A stretch of DNA of 41,624 nt from Phycisphaerales bacterium (lineage in GTDB: Bacteria; Planctomycetota; Phycisphaerae; UBA1845; PWPN01): contig JAAYCU010000250.1 of assembly GCA_012729595.1 (NCBI GenBank), positions 1 through 41,624 of the forward strand, written 5' to 3'. Position 1 is the stretch's first letter. Each line of letters begins with the position of its first letter. The notes beneath the pieces are model-generated. The model did no database searches and was not told the origin of the DNA. It was given only the letters and a program-made list of their open reading frames with translations. Of the stretch, positions 1 through 8,798 are shown in pieces. Both the position numbers and the translations under genes were made by a program.

Positions 1-173
1 CAAGGAGCGAACAGGGGCAGGGAAAGCAGATAGGTCAGAGCGGACAGGGCCATGATCGGCCAGCGGCCGACGATTTCATATTGCCCCCCTATCAGACGCA
101 GCGGAGGCGGCTGGGCAACCGTCTGGTCATCACGATCGGTATGTCTTGCCCGTTTCCGTTTCACGCATACCAT
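1..173 (-). CDS. N-terminal part of an unrecognised membrane protein (runs off the window)
   Basis: An open frame enters from the left edge on the minus strand and can start at the ATG at 173. The visible 57 residues begin with a basic stretch (KRKRARHTDRDD), then a proline-rich segment, then a hydrophobic helix (PIMALSALTYLLSLPLF) typical of a first transmembrane segment. The upstream frame is closed by a stop near 224 and holds no better ATG. The ribosome binding site is weak (GGGGCAGG just upstream). No family can be named from so short a piece. The call rests on the open frame and the cytoplasmic-basic then hydrophobic pattern. Confidence 0.45.
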   Translation of the reverse strand, partial: MVCVKRKRARHTDRDDQTVAQPPPLRLIGGQYEIVGRWPIMALSALTYLLSLPLFAP

Positions 174-344
174 CCATACCTGCCCCGTCTCTCGGCCGGC
201 AGGGGACTCACACTTACATCCTCATCCCATACCCGCGATCCGCTGCTCGACATCTCCAAGGGACCGGGGGACCAGAGTCGATCGGCACGCATTCTGCCCG
301 ATGCCCCAACATGCGTCAATCCAGTAAAATAAGAGATTTCCTGC

Positions 345-650
345 TCAGTCGGTTACCACTTCTCCAAGCACGGAGATACTGATCACCGCGTGCCGAAAAA
401 CGTGGATTCTACGACGATTGACGTGGATGCCGTCGCGGGCGGACTCGGAAATATACTGCTCGCGGGTAGCGTGGCCTTCGCTGCAATTATGCAGGTCCGC
501 ATCGACCAACCAGAACCCGCCGACGTTACACTCGACCAGACGCCCCATATAGACTACCGGCCCGGCCGTATCCAGCACTACCTCATGCCCCACCAATTTG
601 TCCAATTCATCGGCCACAACGTCTTCCTTACACTTCGCCCCCGCTTGCAT
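345..650 (-). CDS. small conserved-looking protein, possible Sm-like fold
   Basis: This encodes 101 residues of soluble protein with no signal peptide or membrane helix. The centre (DKLVGHEVVLDTAGPVVYMGRLVECNVG...) reads as strongly alternating beta strands around a GR-x-V-E element, which resembles a small barrel of the Sm/LSM type; this is an impression of fold, not a family match. The C-terminal third (NRRRIHVFRHAVISISVLGEVV) continues the strand pattern. It starts at ATG 650, 80 bases from and divergent to the gene at 731, so the two share a short promoter region. The Shine-Dalgarno signal is poor. Codon use and the protein-like hydrophobic pattern favour a real gene over its antisense shadow. 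Confidence 0.6.
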   Translation of the reverse strand: MQAGAKCKEDVVADELDKLVGHEVVLDTAGPVVYMGRLVECNVGGFWLVDADLHNCSEGHATREQYISESARDGIHVNRRRIHVFRHAVISISVLGEVVTD

Positions 651-730
651 GGTCGCAAATATTACCCTATTTTGAATGTATCGGCGGTTTTGCCTCGTAA
701 TCCCCCGAATTACCGCCTGGCCAAAGTTTT

Positions 731-1402
731 ATGCAAACTGTCTGGTCGATTTTCGGATTGGGTCTGCTGGCCGCCCTGGCCGGCCGAATCGTCATGGTCC
801 GCCGTCGGGAACGTCGCACCCTCCAGCCACTGGCGGCGGAACATCATATGCATTATACCCACGAAGACCTGATCTGTATCCAGGAAAGATACCATAATCT
901 GCTCATGATCCGCCGAGGGCACAACCGGCATGTCAGCCATCTGCTATATGGATCAAGTTCGGGCAGACCGATTACCCTCTTCTGTTACACATACGAACTC
1001 GGTTTCGGGACCAGCAGCGAGAGCCGGCAATGGTGGATGGCCATTGTGGAAACCCCGCGCACTCATCTCGCCTGGCGAGCCGCCCCGATGTCCGATTTTC
1101 AGGCTAATGACCCGGGGACTGCGACTCAAACCATTGACGGTTATCGGCTTGTGGCATCCTCCCGAGACATATGTTCGCGGCTTGTGGAAACCGGCATAAG
1201 CCACCTGTTTGCGTATGCCCCGGGAAACTACCGTTGGGAAGTGCAAGGCTCATTGGCGGCCGTCGCCGCGCCATTCGACCTTGACCCCACAACTCCTGGG
1301 CGACTCTACGAGACCGTTTGCCGCCTGACTCGCTACCTCGAAGATAAACAATTGGAATGGCCAAAGGTCACGGGACATGCGTCCCGCGGGGAATATAGAT
1401 AA
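731..1402 (+). CDS. membrane-anchored protein of unknown function
   Basis: The 223 residues open with one hydrophobic helix (about residues 4-20, WSIFGLGLLAALAGRIVMV) followed by RRRERR, which predicts an N-terminal membrane anchor with the rest in the cytoplasm. The soluble part contains a histidine-rich stretch (AAEHHMHYTHEDL, about 35-47) and a beta-rich middle (GRPITLFCYTYELGFG...WWMAIVETP). This is reminiscent of DUF3137-like proteins of planctomycetes, but I cannot confirm the family. The stop at 1400-1402 lies 22 bases before the next gene, which is on the same strand, so co-transcription is likely. No catalytic motif is visible. Confidence 0.6.
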   Translation: MQTVWSIFGLGLLAALAGRIVMVRRRERRTLQPLAAEHHMHYTHEDLICIQERYHNLLMIRRGHNRHVSHLLYGSSSGRPITLFCYTYELGFGTSSESRQWWMAIVETPRTHLAWRAAPMSDFQANDPGTATQTIDGYRLVASSRDICSRLVETGISHLFAYAPGNYRWEVQGSLAAVAAPFDLDPTTPGRLYETVCRLTRYLEDKQLEWPKVTGHASRGEYR

Positions 1403-1424
1403 CCACGAATGGGAGGAACGATTG

Positions 1425-3521
1425 ATGAAAAGATCATGCGAAACGTTGAGGGGGATATTCCTGTTCGCCCTGCTGCTCCCCTGCAGTACGAGCCTGGGGC
1501 TCGATTTACATGTTGCCATCGACGGAAACGACGCATGGACCGGCCGCCCTGCGCAAAGCAATGCAGATAAGTCTGACGGCCCATTCGCTACCATCGAACG
1601 GGCTCGCGACGAAATCCGTCGGCTCAAGCGGCAGGGGCCACTGCCGGCCGGCGGCGTTACCGTGCATATTCACGAGGGGGATTACGTCCTGGAGCGGACC
1701 TTCGAGCTTACGGCCAAGGATACGGGCACCGCCGAAACACCGATCACATACCGCGCTCATGGGGACGCAAAGGTCCGCCTTCTCGGCGGACGGCCGATCA
1801 CGAACTTCAAACCGGTCACGGACCCGGCTATTCTCAAACGACTTGATGAAGCCGCCCGAACAAAGGTTTGGGCCGCTGATCTCAAGGAAGTCGGAATCAC
1901 GGATTACGGAGATCCGGTAACACCCGGGAAACGCCCGGAACTATTCTTTCAGGATCGACCTATGACCCTGGCCCGCTGGCCGAACGAGGGTTTCACGACC
2001 ATCGGCAAGGTGGTCGGCGGCGATGTGTTCACCGTACATGGCCTTACAGGTGACCGGGTGGGCAAGTTCACCTACGAAGGGGACCGACCCGTGCGATGGG
2101 TGGACGAGCCGGACCTTCGCATGCATGGGTTCTGGTTCTGGGACTGGTCGGATGGCTACGACCAAGTGGAAGCAATCGACCTTCAAGAAAAGATCATCCG
2201 CACCGTACCCCCTTATCATCCCTACGGCTATCGCAATGGTCAGCGTTATTATGTATTGAACGCCCTGTCCGAATTGGATTCGCCCGGAGAATGGTATCTC
2301 GATCGTCAAAGCGGGATTCTGTATTTCTGGCCACCGGCGGACAGCCACTCCGCGCAAGCCTTTGTTTCCGTACTCAATACAATCGTATCCATGCGGAAGG
2401 TCTCCTTCGTAACCCTGCGCGGCCTGGGGCTGGAGTTCAGTCGCGGATCGACGCTTACCGTTCACGATGGAACGGATAACAAGATTGCCGGATGCACTCT
2501 GCGCAATATCGGCGGCAGTGCCGTCATGATCAAGGGCGGGCTACGCCACCAAGTGACCGGTTGCGATATTGACCAGATCGGCGACAGCGGAATTACGCTC
2601 GAGGGCGGCGACCGGAACACCCTCACGCCCTGCGGTCATACCGCGGTCAATAACCATATCCACAACTACAGTCGAATCCGACGTACTTATCGATCAGCGG
2701 TCAGCGTAGTCGGAGTCGGCTGCCGGGTTGCCCATAACCTGATTCACGACGCACCGCACATGGCTTTGGGACTAATAGGCAATGACCATGTGTTCGAATA
2801 CAACGAGGTTTACAACGTATGCTTGGAAACCGATGACGCGGGGGCGTTCTACATGGGTCGGGACTGGACCGCGCGAGGAAACGTGATTCGCTACAACTAT
2901 TTCCATCATCTTGGTCCGCCATCAACACTCCTGCATGGTACGCAAGGCATATATCTGGACGACTGGTCCAGCGGTACGACGGTGTACGGAAACGTATGCT
3001 ACAAGATGTACATGGGCGTCCTGGTCGGCGGTGGGCGCAACAACACGGTCGAGAATAACATCTTCGTAGATTGCAAATACGCCGTGCAGGTCGATTCCCG
3101 CGGCCTGGGTTGGGCGAAATATTACTTTGACGGAACGAATAACACCCTAGTCGAACGGCTGGAGGCCGTCCCCTATAAAGAGCCGCCTTGGAGCACCCGC
3201 TATCCGGAATTACTCACTCTATACGAGGACGAACCGGCCCTGGCCAAGTACAACCAGGTCGTCCGCAATATCGCGGTGGACAACCAGCAATGGCTTCGTC
3301 TGCTCGATAACCTTGCGGACCCGATTGTGACGATTGAAAACAATCTGGTCGATGTGGATCCGCTATTCATTGACGCCGCCAAACAGGATTTCCGTCTACG
3401 GCCGGAGTCGCCCGCATGGGCGAAGGGCTTCAAGCCGATCCCCTTCGAGCGGATCGGGCTGTATACCGACGAGGTCCGCAAGAGCATACCACCGCGACGC
3501 GTCGGGATGGAGGAGCAATGA
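1425..3521 (+). CDS. secreted right-handed parallel beta-helix protein
   Basis: The product is 698 residues. I place the start at ATG 1425, behind a good GGGAGGA ribosome binding site (1411-1417), rather than at an in-frame ATG at 1377 that overlaps the previous gene. Residues 1-25 form a signal peptide (MKRSCETLRGIFLFALLLP). The segment FATIERARDEIRRLK followed by GGVTVHIHEGDYVLERTFEL is the usual entry of pectate-lyase-like beta-helix proteins. From about residue 310 come repeated short strands with asparagines at the turns (for example GNVIRYNYFHHL, NNTVENNIFVDC), typical of beta-helix coils. Such proteins are often polysaccharide lyases, glycosidases or surface proteins. Substrate and enzymatic activity cannot be read from the sequence. 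The ogt gene follows after 17 bases. Confidence 0.85.
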   Translation: MKRSCETLRGIFLFALLLPCSTSLGLDLHVAIDGNDAWTGRPAQSNADKSDGPFATIERARDEIRRLKRQGPLPAGGVTVHIHEGDYVLERTFELTAKDTGTAETPITYRAHGDAKVRLLGGRPITNFKPVTDPAILKRLDEAARTKVWAADLKEVGITDYGDPVTPGKRPELFFQDRPMTLARWPNEGFTTIGKVVGGDVFTVHGLTGDRVGKFTYEGDRPVRWVDEPDLRMHGFWFWDWSDGYDQVEAIDLQEKIIRTVPPYHPYGYRNGQRYYVLNALSELDSPGEWYLDRQSGILYFWPPADSHSAQAFVSVLNTIVSMRKVSFVTLRGLGLEFSRGSTLTVHDGTDNKIAGCTLRNIGGSAVMIKGGLRHQVTGCDIDQIGDSGITLEGGDRNTLTPCGHTAVNNHIHNYSRIRRTYRSAVSVVGVGCRVAHNLIHDAPHMALGLIGNDHVFEYNEVYNVCLETDDAGAFYMGRDWTARGNVIRYNYFHHLGPPSTLLHGTQGIYLDDWSSGTTVYGNVCYKMYMGVLVGGGRNNTVENNIFVDCKYAVQVDSRGLGWAKYYFDGTNNTLVERLEAVPYKEPPWSTRYPELLTLYEDEPALAKYNQVVRNIAVDNQQWLRLLDNLADPIVTIENNLVDVDPLFIDAAKQDFRLRPESPAWAKGFKPIPFERIGLYTDEVRKSIPPRRVGMEEQ

Positions 3522-3538
3522 TTGGATAAGGAATCTGC

Positions 3539-4036
3539 ATGTACCGATTCACCGTGATCATAGCTCCGTTCGGCTCCGTGGGTTTCGTAGGAACACCACG
3601 CGGACTGGCTCATCTTCTCCTGATGAAATCGCCGCCGGCCCGAGCGCGTGCCATTCTGTCTCGTCGGTTTGCCGATGCCGGATATGATCGGGATTTATAC
3701 CCCGAGCTCAGGAACCAACTGGCGGATTATTTCGCCGGGCGGCGAGTTTCATTTCGCGTGAAGACCGACCTTTCCGGCTTGAGCCCGTTCCAGAAGACGG
3801 TACTTAAAGCCTGCGTCCGGATCGCGTCCGGGCACACCCTGACCTACGGCCAACTGGCCCGGCAAATCGGCCATCCCCGTGCCGCCCGGGCGGTGGGCGG
3901 CGCATTGGCCCGCAACCCGATCCCCCTGGTGATTCCCTGTCATCGGGTCATCGCCGGTAACGGCTCGCTCGGCGGGTTCTCGGCCGAACACGGCATTGCC
4001 CTCAAACGCTGGTTGCTAAAACTTGAGGAACCCTAA
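3539..4036 (+). CDS. ogt: methylated-DNA--protein-cysteine methyltransferase
   Basis: The product is 165 residues of the Ogt/MGMT suicide repair family, which moves the alkyl group from O6-alkylguanine in DNA onto its own cysteine. The hallmark PCHRVI is present, with the acceptor cysteine at residue 134. The preceding DNA-binding region (GHTLTYGQLARQIGHPRAARAVGGALARNP) holds the arginine-finger and helix-turn-helix elements of the family. The N-terminal domain (1-75) is short and degenerate, as is usual. The start at 3539 has an AAGGA about 8 bases upstream and lies 17 bases behind the beta-helix gene, suggesting a shared transcript without an obvious functional link. Whether the protein is Ogt or Ada-C is not separable by sequence alone. 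Confidence 0.93.
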   Translation: MYRFTVIIAPFGSVGFVGTPRGLAHLLLMKSPPARARAILSRRFADAGYDRDLYPELRNQLADYFAGRRVSFRVKTDLSGLSPFQKTVLKACVRIASGHTLTYGQLARQIGHPRAARAVGGALARNPIPLVIPCHRVIAGNGSLGGFSAEHGIALKRWLLKLEEP

Positions 4037-4067
4037 ACGGTGCAACCATAGAATCCGATTCGGTCTC

Positions 4068-5498
4068 TTACCCCGCACGCTTACCCATCCGACAGGAAAC
4101 TGCACGGTAGATCAAGGCTAAGCCAAAGGCCATCACCAACAGCAGCACGCCCCGCCAGGTGAGTTGATTGCTCAAATGCCGGGCCTGCTCGGCGGTGTGG
4201 TCCACCGTTTCCTTCAAGCGGGTATCCACGTCCTCGATCTGCCGGGCAATTTGTTCCTCGGCCAGCAGTTCGCGAATTTCCGTGGTCAAGGTGCGCAGTT
4301 CAACCGCCGTCTGGGTCAGCGCCTCGGCGGTCGAGCGGTAATCGTTGATATCAAACGGACGGGTGGCCGGGGCGGTGCCGGGCTCCTTTTGGAACTCCTT
4401 GACCGTCTGGCCGATGGTATGGGCGGCCGACTCCCAGGCCCGGGCCGTCTCGGTGACGCTATGGCTGGTCGTATCGAGGGTGGTGGCGGCCTCGTTCACG
4501 CGCTGCATGGCTTTTTCGATGGCCGTCGCCGCCGTTTCGGTATGCTTCAGCGAGGCTTGCAGATTCGCCTGTCGAGCGTCGATTTCCTCGATCAGCTTGC
4601 CGGTCTGTTCGCGCAACTGCTCAGGAAGGCGATCGGCCGTCGCTACCAGATCCTTGGTGCTTGCCGTAAATTCCTCCATGCTGGCCAGGAAGCGGAGGAT
4701 AAGTTCGCTCTCCTCCAATTCGTAGATCAACAGCTCCAGTTGCCAGCGGGTGGTTTCGGGTAAGCCGTCAACGATATCGGTAAAACGGTCGGCCACCACG
4801 GTAAAGCCCTTGATGGCCTCGGCCCCGCGGTCGATCCCCTCGAAGGTGCGGAACGGAGCCAGGGGCATGGTGATGATCGACACGAAAGGATTCGCCACGT
4901 CTTTTTCCGGCGGAGGCGTACGCACCACGTTACGCGAGAAGACGCCGGTCATGGGGTTTTCCGCGGCGAACCGTTCGACCTCCTTGCGGGTCGAGGCCAA
5001 CTTGTCCGGGGTGAGGAAGGCCGATCCGATCCGCGCGATATCCGCCTCCAATTTTTGGGCAGCCTCCACCGCGATGTGCTGACTCTCGCCGAACAGGGCC
5101 TGTCCCTCGCCCTCGGTGAAGTACAGCCGCAGGCGAGTGCAGAGTACCCAGGCGTCCAGGAACGCCTTGATCGGGTCGTCCTGTTCCAGGACGGTGCGGC
5201 AGGCGGAGACCATGCGCACTTTCCATTGCAGGGTGATCTTGCGGACGGCCTTGCGGTTGTCCGCCGATTCGTCCACGTCAACGGCCGCCTGCTTGATCGT
5301 GCTCACGAAATAGTCCGCGAAATCACCCAGGGCCTCGCGCAGCTCTTCCTTGGAATAATGGCCGCCGGCCATCGAAGGCCCTTTGCGCAACGCGTTGATC
5401 GGTTGCATGCACCCGGCAGACAGTACCACCACCGTCATCCAGACGCCGTACAAGGTCAATCGTCTTGCAATAGTGTTTCGACGTTGCCATTTCCTCAT
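4068..5498 (-). CDS. coiled-coil lipoprotein with a C-terminal membrane helix
   Basis: The product is 476 residues. I choose ATG 5498 because GGAG stands 9 bases upstream; the frame is open to 5585 but that extension has no signal features. Residues 1-30 form a basic N-terminus, a hydrophobic helix and a lipobox (VVVLSAGC), so cysteine 30 should be acylated. Residues 60-250 are mostly helical. About 280-430 is a heptad-rich, threonine- and glutamate-rich coiled coil (LVATADRLPEQLREQTGKL and similar). Residues about 447-465 (GVLLLVMAFGLALIYRAV) form a second membrane helix, giving anchors at both ends. No enzymatic motif is seen. A structural or envelope-spanning role is inference. It lies downstream of aat after 217 bases and converges with ogt. 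Confidence 0.75.
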   Translation of the reverse strand: MRKWQRRNTIARRLTLYGVWMTVVVLSAGCMQPINALRKGPSMAGGHYSKEELREALGDFADYFVSTIKQAAVDVDESADNRKAVRKITLQWKVRMVSACRTVLEQDDPIKAFLDAWVLCTRLRLYFTEGEGQALFGESQHIAVEAAQKLEADIARIGSAFLTPDKLASTRKEVERFAAENPMTGVFSRNVVRTPPPEKDVANPFVSIITMPLAPFRTFEGIDRGAEAIKGFTVVADRFTDIVDGLPETTRWQLELLIYELEESELILRFLASMEEFTASTKDLVATADRLPEQLREQTGKLIEEIDARQANLQASLKHTETAATAIEKAMQRVNEAATTLDTTSHSVTETARAWESAAHTIGQTVKEFQKEPGTAPATRPFDINDYRSTAEALTQTAVELRTLTTEIRELLAEEQIARQIEDVDTRLKETVDHTAEQARHLSNQLTWRGVLLLVMAFGLALIYRAVSCRMGKRAG

Positions 5499-5715
5499 GG
5501 TCGCGTACTCCGGTAGAGAGTCGCCGGTTCGCTCCGGCTCCCGGTAATATCGACAAGTCGGTGGCCGATTCATGCACCATTCCATGAGCTTTTGCGGAAT
5601 CCGAATCTAGTTCAGGCAGCAGGCAACGCGGCGGCACCACCAACAGCAACACCCTCTGCCAGGCGATACAGGTGCTAAGCGTATTCGTATTGGCCGTGAT
5701 TATCAGGGCACCCGT

Positions 5716-6318
5716 TCAACAAATAGAACACTTAAATACCTTCAGCGCAGCTTGCAGCCGAATCAGATACTGGCGGCGGGGTATTTCCACCGCGCCAAAC
5801 CGCGTCAAGTGCGGGGTAAGAAACTGGATATCCAGGAGAGTAAATCCACGCTCTTTCATCCGCTCGACCAAGGCCAGCAGAGCGATTTTTGATGCGTCGG
5901 TTTTACGGTGAAACATGGATTCTCCGAAAAACGCTCCGCCCAGAGCCACGCCATAGAGTCCGCCGGCGAGCTCTCCGCCATGCCAGCATTCCACCGAATG
6001 GGCGAAACCGAGTTCGTACAGGGCCGTATACGCATCGACAATTTCCTTCGAGATCCAGGTGCCTTCCTGGCGGCGGGCACATTGCCGGATAACGTCCTCA
6101 AAGCAGGTGTCGAAGCGAACCTCGAACCGCCCGCTCCGATACGTCTGCCGCAGATTGCGTGATGCATGGAAACCGTCCAAGGGAATGATCGCCCGTGGAT
6201 CGGGACTGAACCACTGGATTTGGCCCTCGACATCCATGGGAAAGATGCCCTGGGCATAGGCAGCGATCAGTAATTCGGGGGTTAGCGGAGGCGTATCCAT
6301 AACAGGGATCGAACACAT
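5716..6318 (-). CDS. aat: leucyl/phenylalanyl-tRNA--protein transferase
   Basis: This 200-residue protein transfers Leu or Phe from charged tRNA to proteins with N-terminal Lys or Arg, marking them for ClpS/ClpAP degradation. Family signatures appear in order: the N-terminal LLIAAYAQGIFPMD, the WFSPDPRAIIPL motif, the TWIS...AYTALYELGFAHSVE block, and GGLYGVALGGAFFGESMFH followed by LLDIQFLTPHLTRFGAVEIPR. Length is slightly below the E. coli enzyme (234). The start may be ATG 6318 or ATG 6300; neither has a clear ribosome binding site. It follows gatB by 46 bases on the same strand, so both are probably on one transcript. Confidence 0.95.
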   Translation of the reverse strand: MCSIPVMDTPPLTPELLIAAYAQGIFPMDVEGQIQWFSPDPRAIIPLDGFHASRNLRQTYRSGRFEVRFDTCFEDVIRQCARRQEGTWISKEIVDAYTALYELGFAHSVECWHGGELAGGLYGVALGGAFFGESMFHRKTDASKIALLALVERMKERGFTLLDIQFLTPHLTRFGAVEIPRRQYLIRLQAALKVFKCSIC

Positions 6319-6364
6319 CCATGGGTTGCGGAACCACGGTTTCGCCCGTGCGGATGTCGTAGTA

Positions 6365-7849
6365 TCAGCCGGCCATGTTCGCGAGCTTCTCCGTGATCAT
6401 CTTGCCAACGATTTTCGGGTCGGCCTGGCCGCCGGAAATCTTCATGACCTGTCCGGTCAAGAAGCCGCGAGCCTGTTGCATTTTTTTCGGGTTGGCCAGG
6501 GCGTCACGGACGGCTTGCTCGTTAGCGGCGAAGGCCTGGTCAACCCACGCGTTCATTTGTCCCTCGTCACGGACCTGGAGCAACCCTTCGGTTTCGGCGA
6601 TAGTTCGCGGCGGATCGGTGCAGGCGAGCATTTTTTCGGCGATGGTCGCCGTGGCCGTGGCGTTTATTATGCCGTCGGCGGTCATAAGCGACAGTTGCCC
6701 CAGGCGCTCGGCATCGATCCCCAAGGCGGCGATGGCGACCTTGCGTTCGTTGGCCTTGGCCGACCAGAAACTGATGAACTGTTTGCCCAAGGTCGGCGGA
6801 TGTCCAGCGGAGGCGGCCTGCTCGAACAGGTCGGCGGTGGCCTTGTCGCTCAGGATGGTGGCCGCGTCCGACTCGGTCAGGCCGTAGGACCGAGCCATCC
6901 GGGATTGTCGTTCGCGCGGCAATTCGCCCACGGACGCGCGAATCCGTTCCAGCCAGGTATCGTCGATTTCCACGGGGACCAGGTCCGGGTCTGGAAAATA
7001 GCGGTAATCGTGGGCTTCCTCCTTACCCCGTTGAAACTCGGTAACCCCGCGATTGTCGTCCCAACCGCGGTTTTCCTTGGACCGCTTGTCGATCACGTAG
7101 TCGCGGTCGGCGAGCCAGTCGTTGATCTGTCGTTCGATTTCATAGGCAATAGCGTTTCGCACGGATCGGAAGCTGTTAAGGTTCTTGACCTCGCTTATCG
7201 GGGTTCGATATTCCCGATCTCCGTCGGCGATGACCACGTTGATGTTCGGCTCGAAACGCATCTGTCCCTTCTGCATACTGGCCTCGCTAACCCCCAGATA
7301 AGTGACCAGTTTTTGCAACTCGACGCAGAAGCTATAAGCCTCGTCCGCCGAGGCCAGGTCCGGCTCGGTGACGATCTCCAACAAGGGGGTGCCCGTACGA
7401 TTGAGGTCTACCTGAGTAATCCCCGGGGTTTCGTGCAGGTTCTTACCCGCATCTTCTTCAAGATGGGCTCTTCGGATGCGTACGCGGCGCGACTCACCAC
7501 CCCCGTCCACGGGTACGTCGAAAGCGCCGTCGAAGCCGAGAGGCAGGTCGTATTGGCTGATCTGATAGTTTTTGGGCAGATCGGGATAGTAATAGCTCTT
7601 GCGGTCCCATTTGGTGAACGGGGCGATCTGGCAGTTAAGAGCGATGGCCGTGCGGACGCTAAATTCGTAAGCCTGCCGGTTCATCACCGGCAGGACGCCG
7701 GGCATGCCCAGGCAGACCGGACATACGCAACTATTCGGCTCGGCCCCGAAGACCACCGGGCAGGAACAGAAAAGCTTGGTACGGGTGGCCAACTGTACGT
7801 GGATTTCCAACCCGATGATCGGCCGATACTTGAACTGGCTGCGTTGCAT
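6365..7849 (-). CDS. gatB: aspartyl/glutamyl-tRNA amidotransferase subunit B
   Basis: GatB (494 residues) is the tRNA-binding kinase subunit of GatCAB, which converts Glu-tRNA(Gln) and Asp-tRNA(Asn) to the amide forms. The start is placed at ATG 7849, directly before the conserved RPIIGLEIHVQL; an upstream in-frame GTG at 7894 would add 15 residues of no family character. Zinc-ligand cysteines are seen at residues about 28, 30, 43 and 46 (FCSC...CVCPVC). The signature KSYYYPDLPKNYQISQYDLP is intact, and the C-terminal YqeY-like tail domain is present to residue 494. gatA and gatC are not in the window. gatB heads a minus-strand unit with aat. Confidence 0.97.
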   Translation of the reverse strand: MQRSQFKYRPIIGLEIHVQLATRTKLFCSCPVVFGAEPNSCVCPVCLGMPGVLPVMNRQAYEFSVRTAIALNCQIAPFTKWDRKSYYYPDLPKNYQISQYDLPLGFDGAFDVPVDGGGESRRVRIRRAHLEEDAGKNLHETPGITQVDLNRTGTPLLEIVTEPDLASADEAYSFCVELQKLVTYLGVSEASMQKGQMRFEPNINVVIADGDREYRTPISEVKNLNSFRSVRNAIAYEIERQINDWLADRDYVIDKRSKENRGWDDNRGVTEFQRGKEEAHDYRYFPDPDLVPVEIDDTWLERIRASVGELPRERQSRMARSYGLTESDAATILSDKATADLFEQAASAGHPPTLGKQFISFWSAKANERKVAIAALGIDAERLGQLSLMTADGIINATATATIAEKMLACTDPPRTIAETEGLLQVRDEGQMNAWVDQAFAANEQAVRDALANPKKMQQARGFLTGQVMKISGGQADPKIVGKMITEKLANMAG

Positions 7850-8537
7850 ACAAATATTTCCAAAAAACGTCTTGGTCTTTTTACAGAAAGCCACCCCGCC
7901 ACAACCATTTTTACCCGATTAGAGCATCGCTGCCAAACGGTTTCGCGGCATATACAGGCAAGCCGGGTCCGTCGGGGCCTCGCCGCACCGATTGGAATGC
8001 CGCGACACAGAACCCCAGAGAACCGGTCAAGACCCGACAAGGACAGGCCGCTGCAACACCGTAGGGAAGCACCGCCGGAGGCTGCTCATGCCGGGGCCCA
8101 TTAATAACATATGTTCTTGTCATACAACCACTTGCCGCATATTGGCAAAATGGGTTCGTTTGGCGCATTTTTTGTTTTGCACTGTTATACCCGGGGCAAC
8201 GGCCAGCTTTATAACGGCAGTCGCGGAGTACCGGGATAGTACAACCCGAAAATGCAATCGTAAACCATGTGAATATCCCTGGCGGATCACGGAGAATGGT
8301 AATCTGAACTCGTGGAATGCCTGTTGGCAACTTTTTATTCCTCCGCTTTGGAAGGGCCAGGGCAGGGCATCAGTGATATAACACGTTTAGGCGAACCGGC
8401 GGGCGGGGAAGGAACGAACCAAGCCCGAACAATACCCTGTCGCAGGGCATCAACGGGCCGCTGCGAATATCAAAAAGGCGTACGAGACAACCCCGAGCAA
8501 GGACAACACTATCCTGTCAAGATAGAATAGACTCACC
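7850..8537 (+). promoter_or_regulatory. divergent intergenic region between gatB and yidD
   Basis: About 690 bases carry no convincing gene; small open frames here lack ribosome binding sites and protein character. It must hold the promoters of gatB (leftward) and yidD (rightward). A possible leftward promoter is TTGCCA (minus strand, near 8148) with TATGAC 18 bases on. The inverted repeat TTGCC-N7-GGCAA (8132-8148) overlaps it and could be an operator. A 10-base palindrome AACATATGTT sits at 8106-8115. All of these are weak, single-site observations. Confidence 0.35.
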
Positions 8538-8798
8538 ATGAAAGCACTTCACGTCATCCATCGCGTACTGGTTCTGTATGTGGTGATGATGATCCGCGCA
8601 TACCAGGTGATTCTATCTCCGTTGTTGGTTGGCTCCTGCAAGTTTTACCCGTCGTGCAGCGAATACTTCATCCAAGCCGTGCGTGAATGGGGGATCCTGC
8701 GGGGAAGCTGGCTGGGCGTCCGCCGCCTGCTGCGCTGCCTGCCCTTCGGCCTCGGCGGCCTCGATCCGGTACCGCCGAGGGCCGCGAAAACCGAATGA
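8538..8798 (+). CDS. yidD: membrane protein insertion efficiency factor
   Basis: This 86-residue protein has the full YidD signature: an amphipathic N-terminal helix, the YQVILSPLL segment, then CKFYPSCSEY (residues 34-43) and a C-terminal GGLDPVPP. YidD assists YidC-dependent insertion of inner-membrane proteins. In many bacteria it lies with rpmH-rnpA-yidC; here it is alone, with no such neighbours in the window. The start at 8538 has only a weak purine stretch upstream. Its TGA (8796-8798) abuts the stop codon of the convergent gene at 8799, so the six bases TGATCA serve both strands and no terminator lies between. Confidence 0.95.
   Translation: MKALHVIHRVLVLYVVMMIRAYQVILSPLLVGSCKFYPSCSEYFIQAVREWGILRGSWLGVRRLLRCLPFGLGGLDPVPPRAAKTE

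Noticed and set aside
6326-8104. A 592-codon open frame on the plus strand opposite gatB
   Set aside because: It is the antisense shadow of a well-recognised gatB; its protein has no family character and no ribosome binding site.
7911-8330. 139-codon minus-strand open frame in the gatB-yidD gap
   Set aside because: No ribosome binding site and a low-complexity, mixed composition without protein-like pattern.
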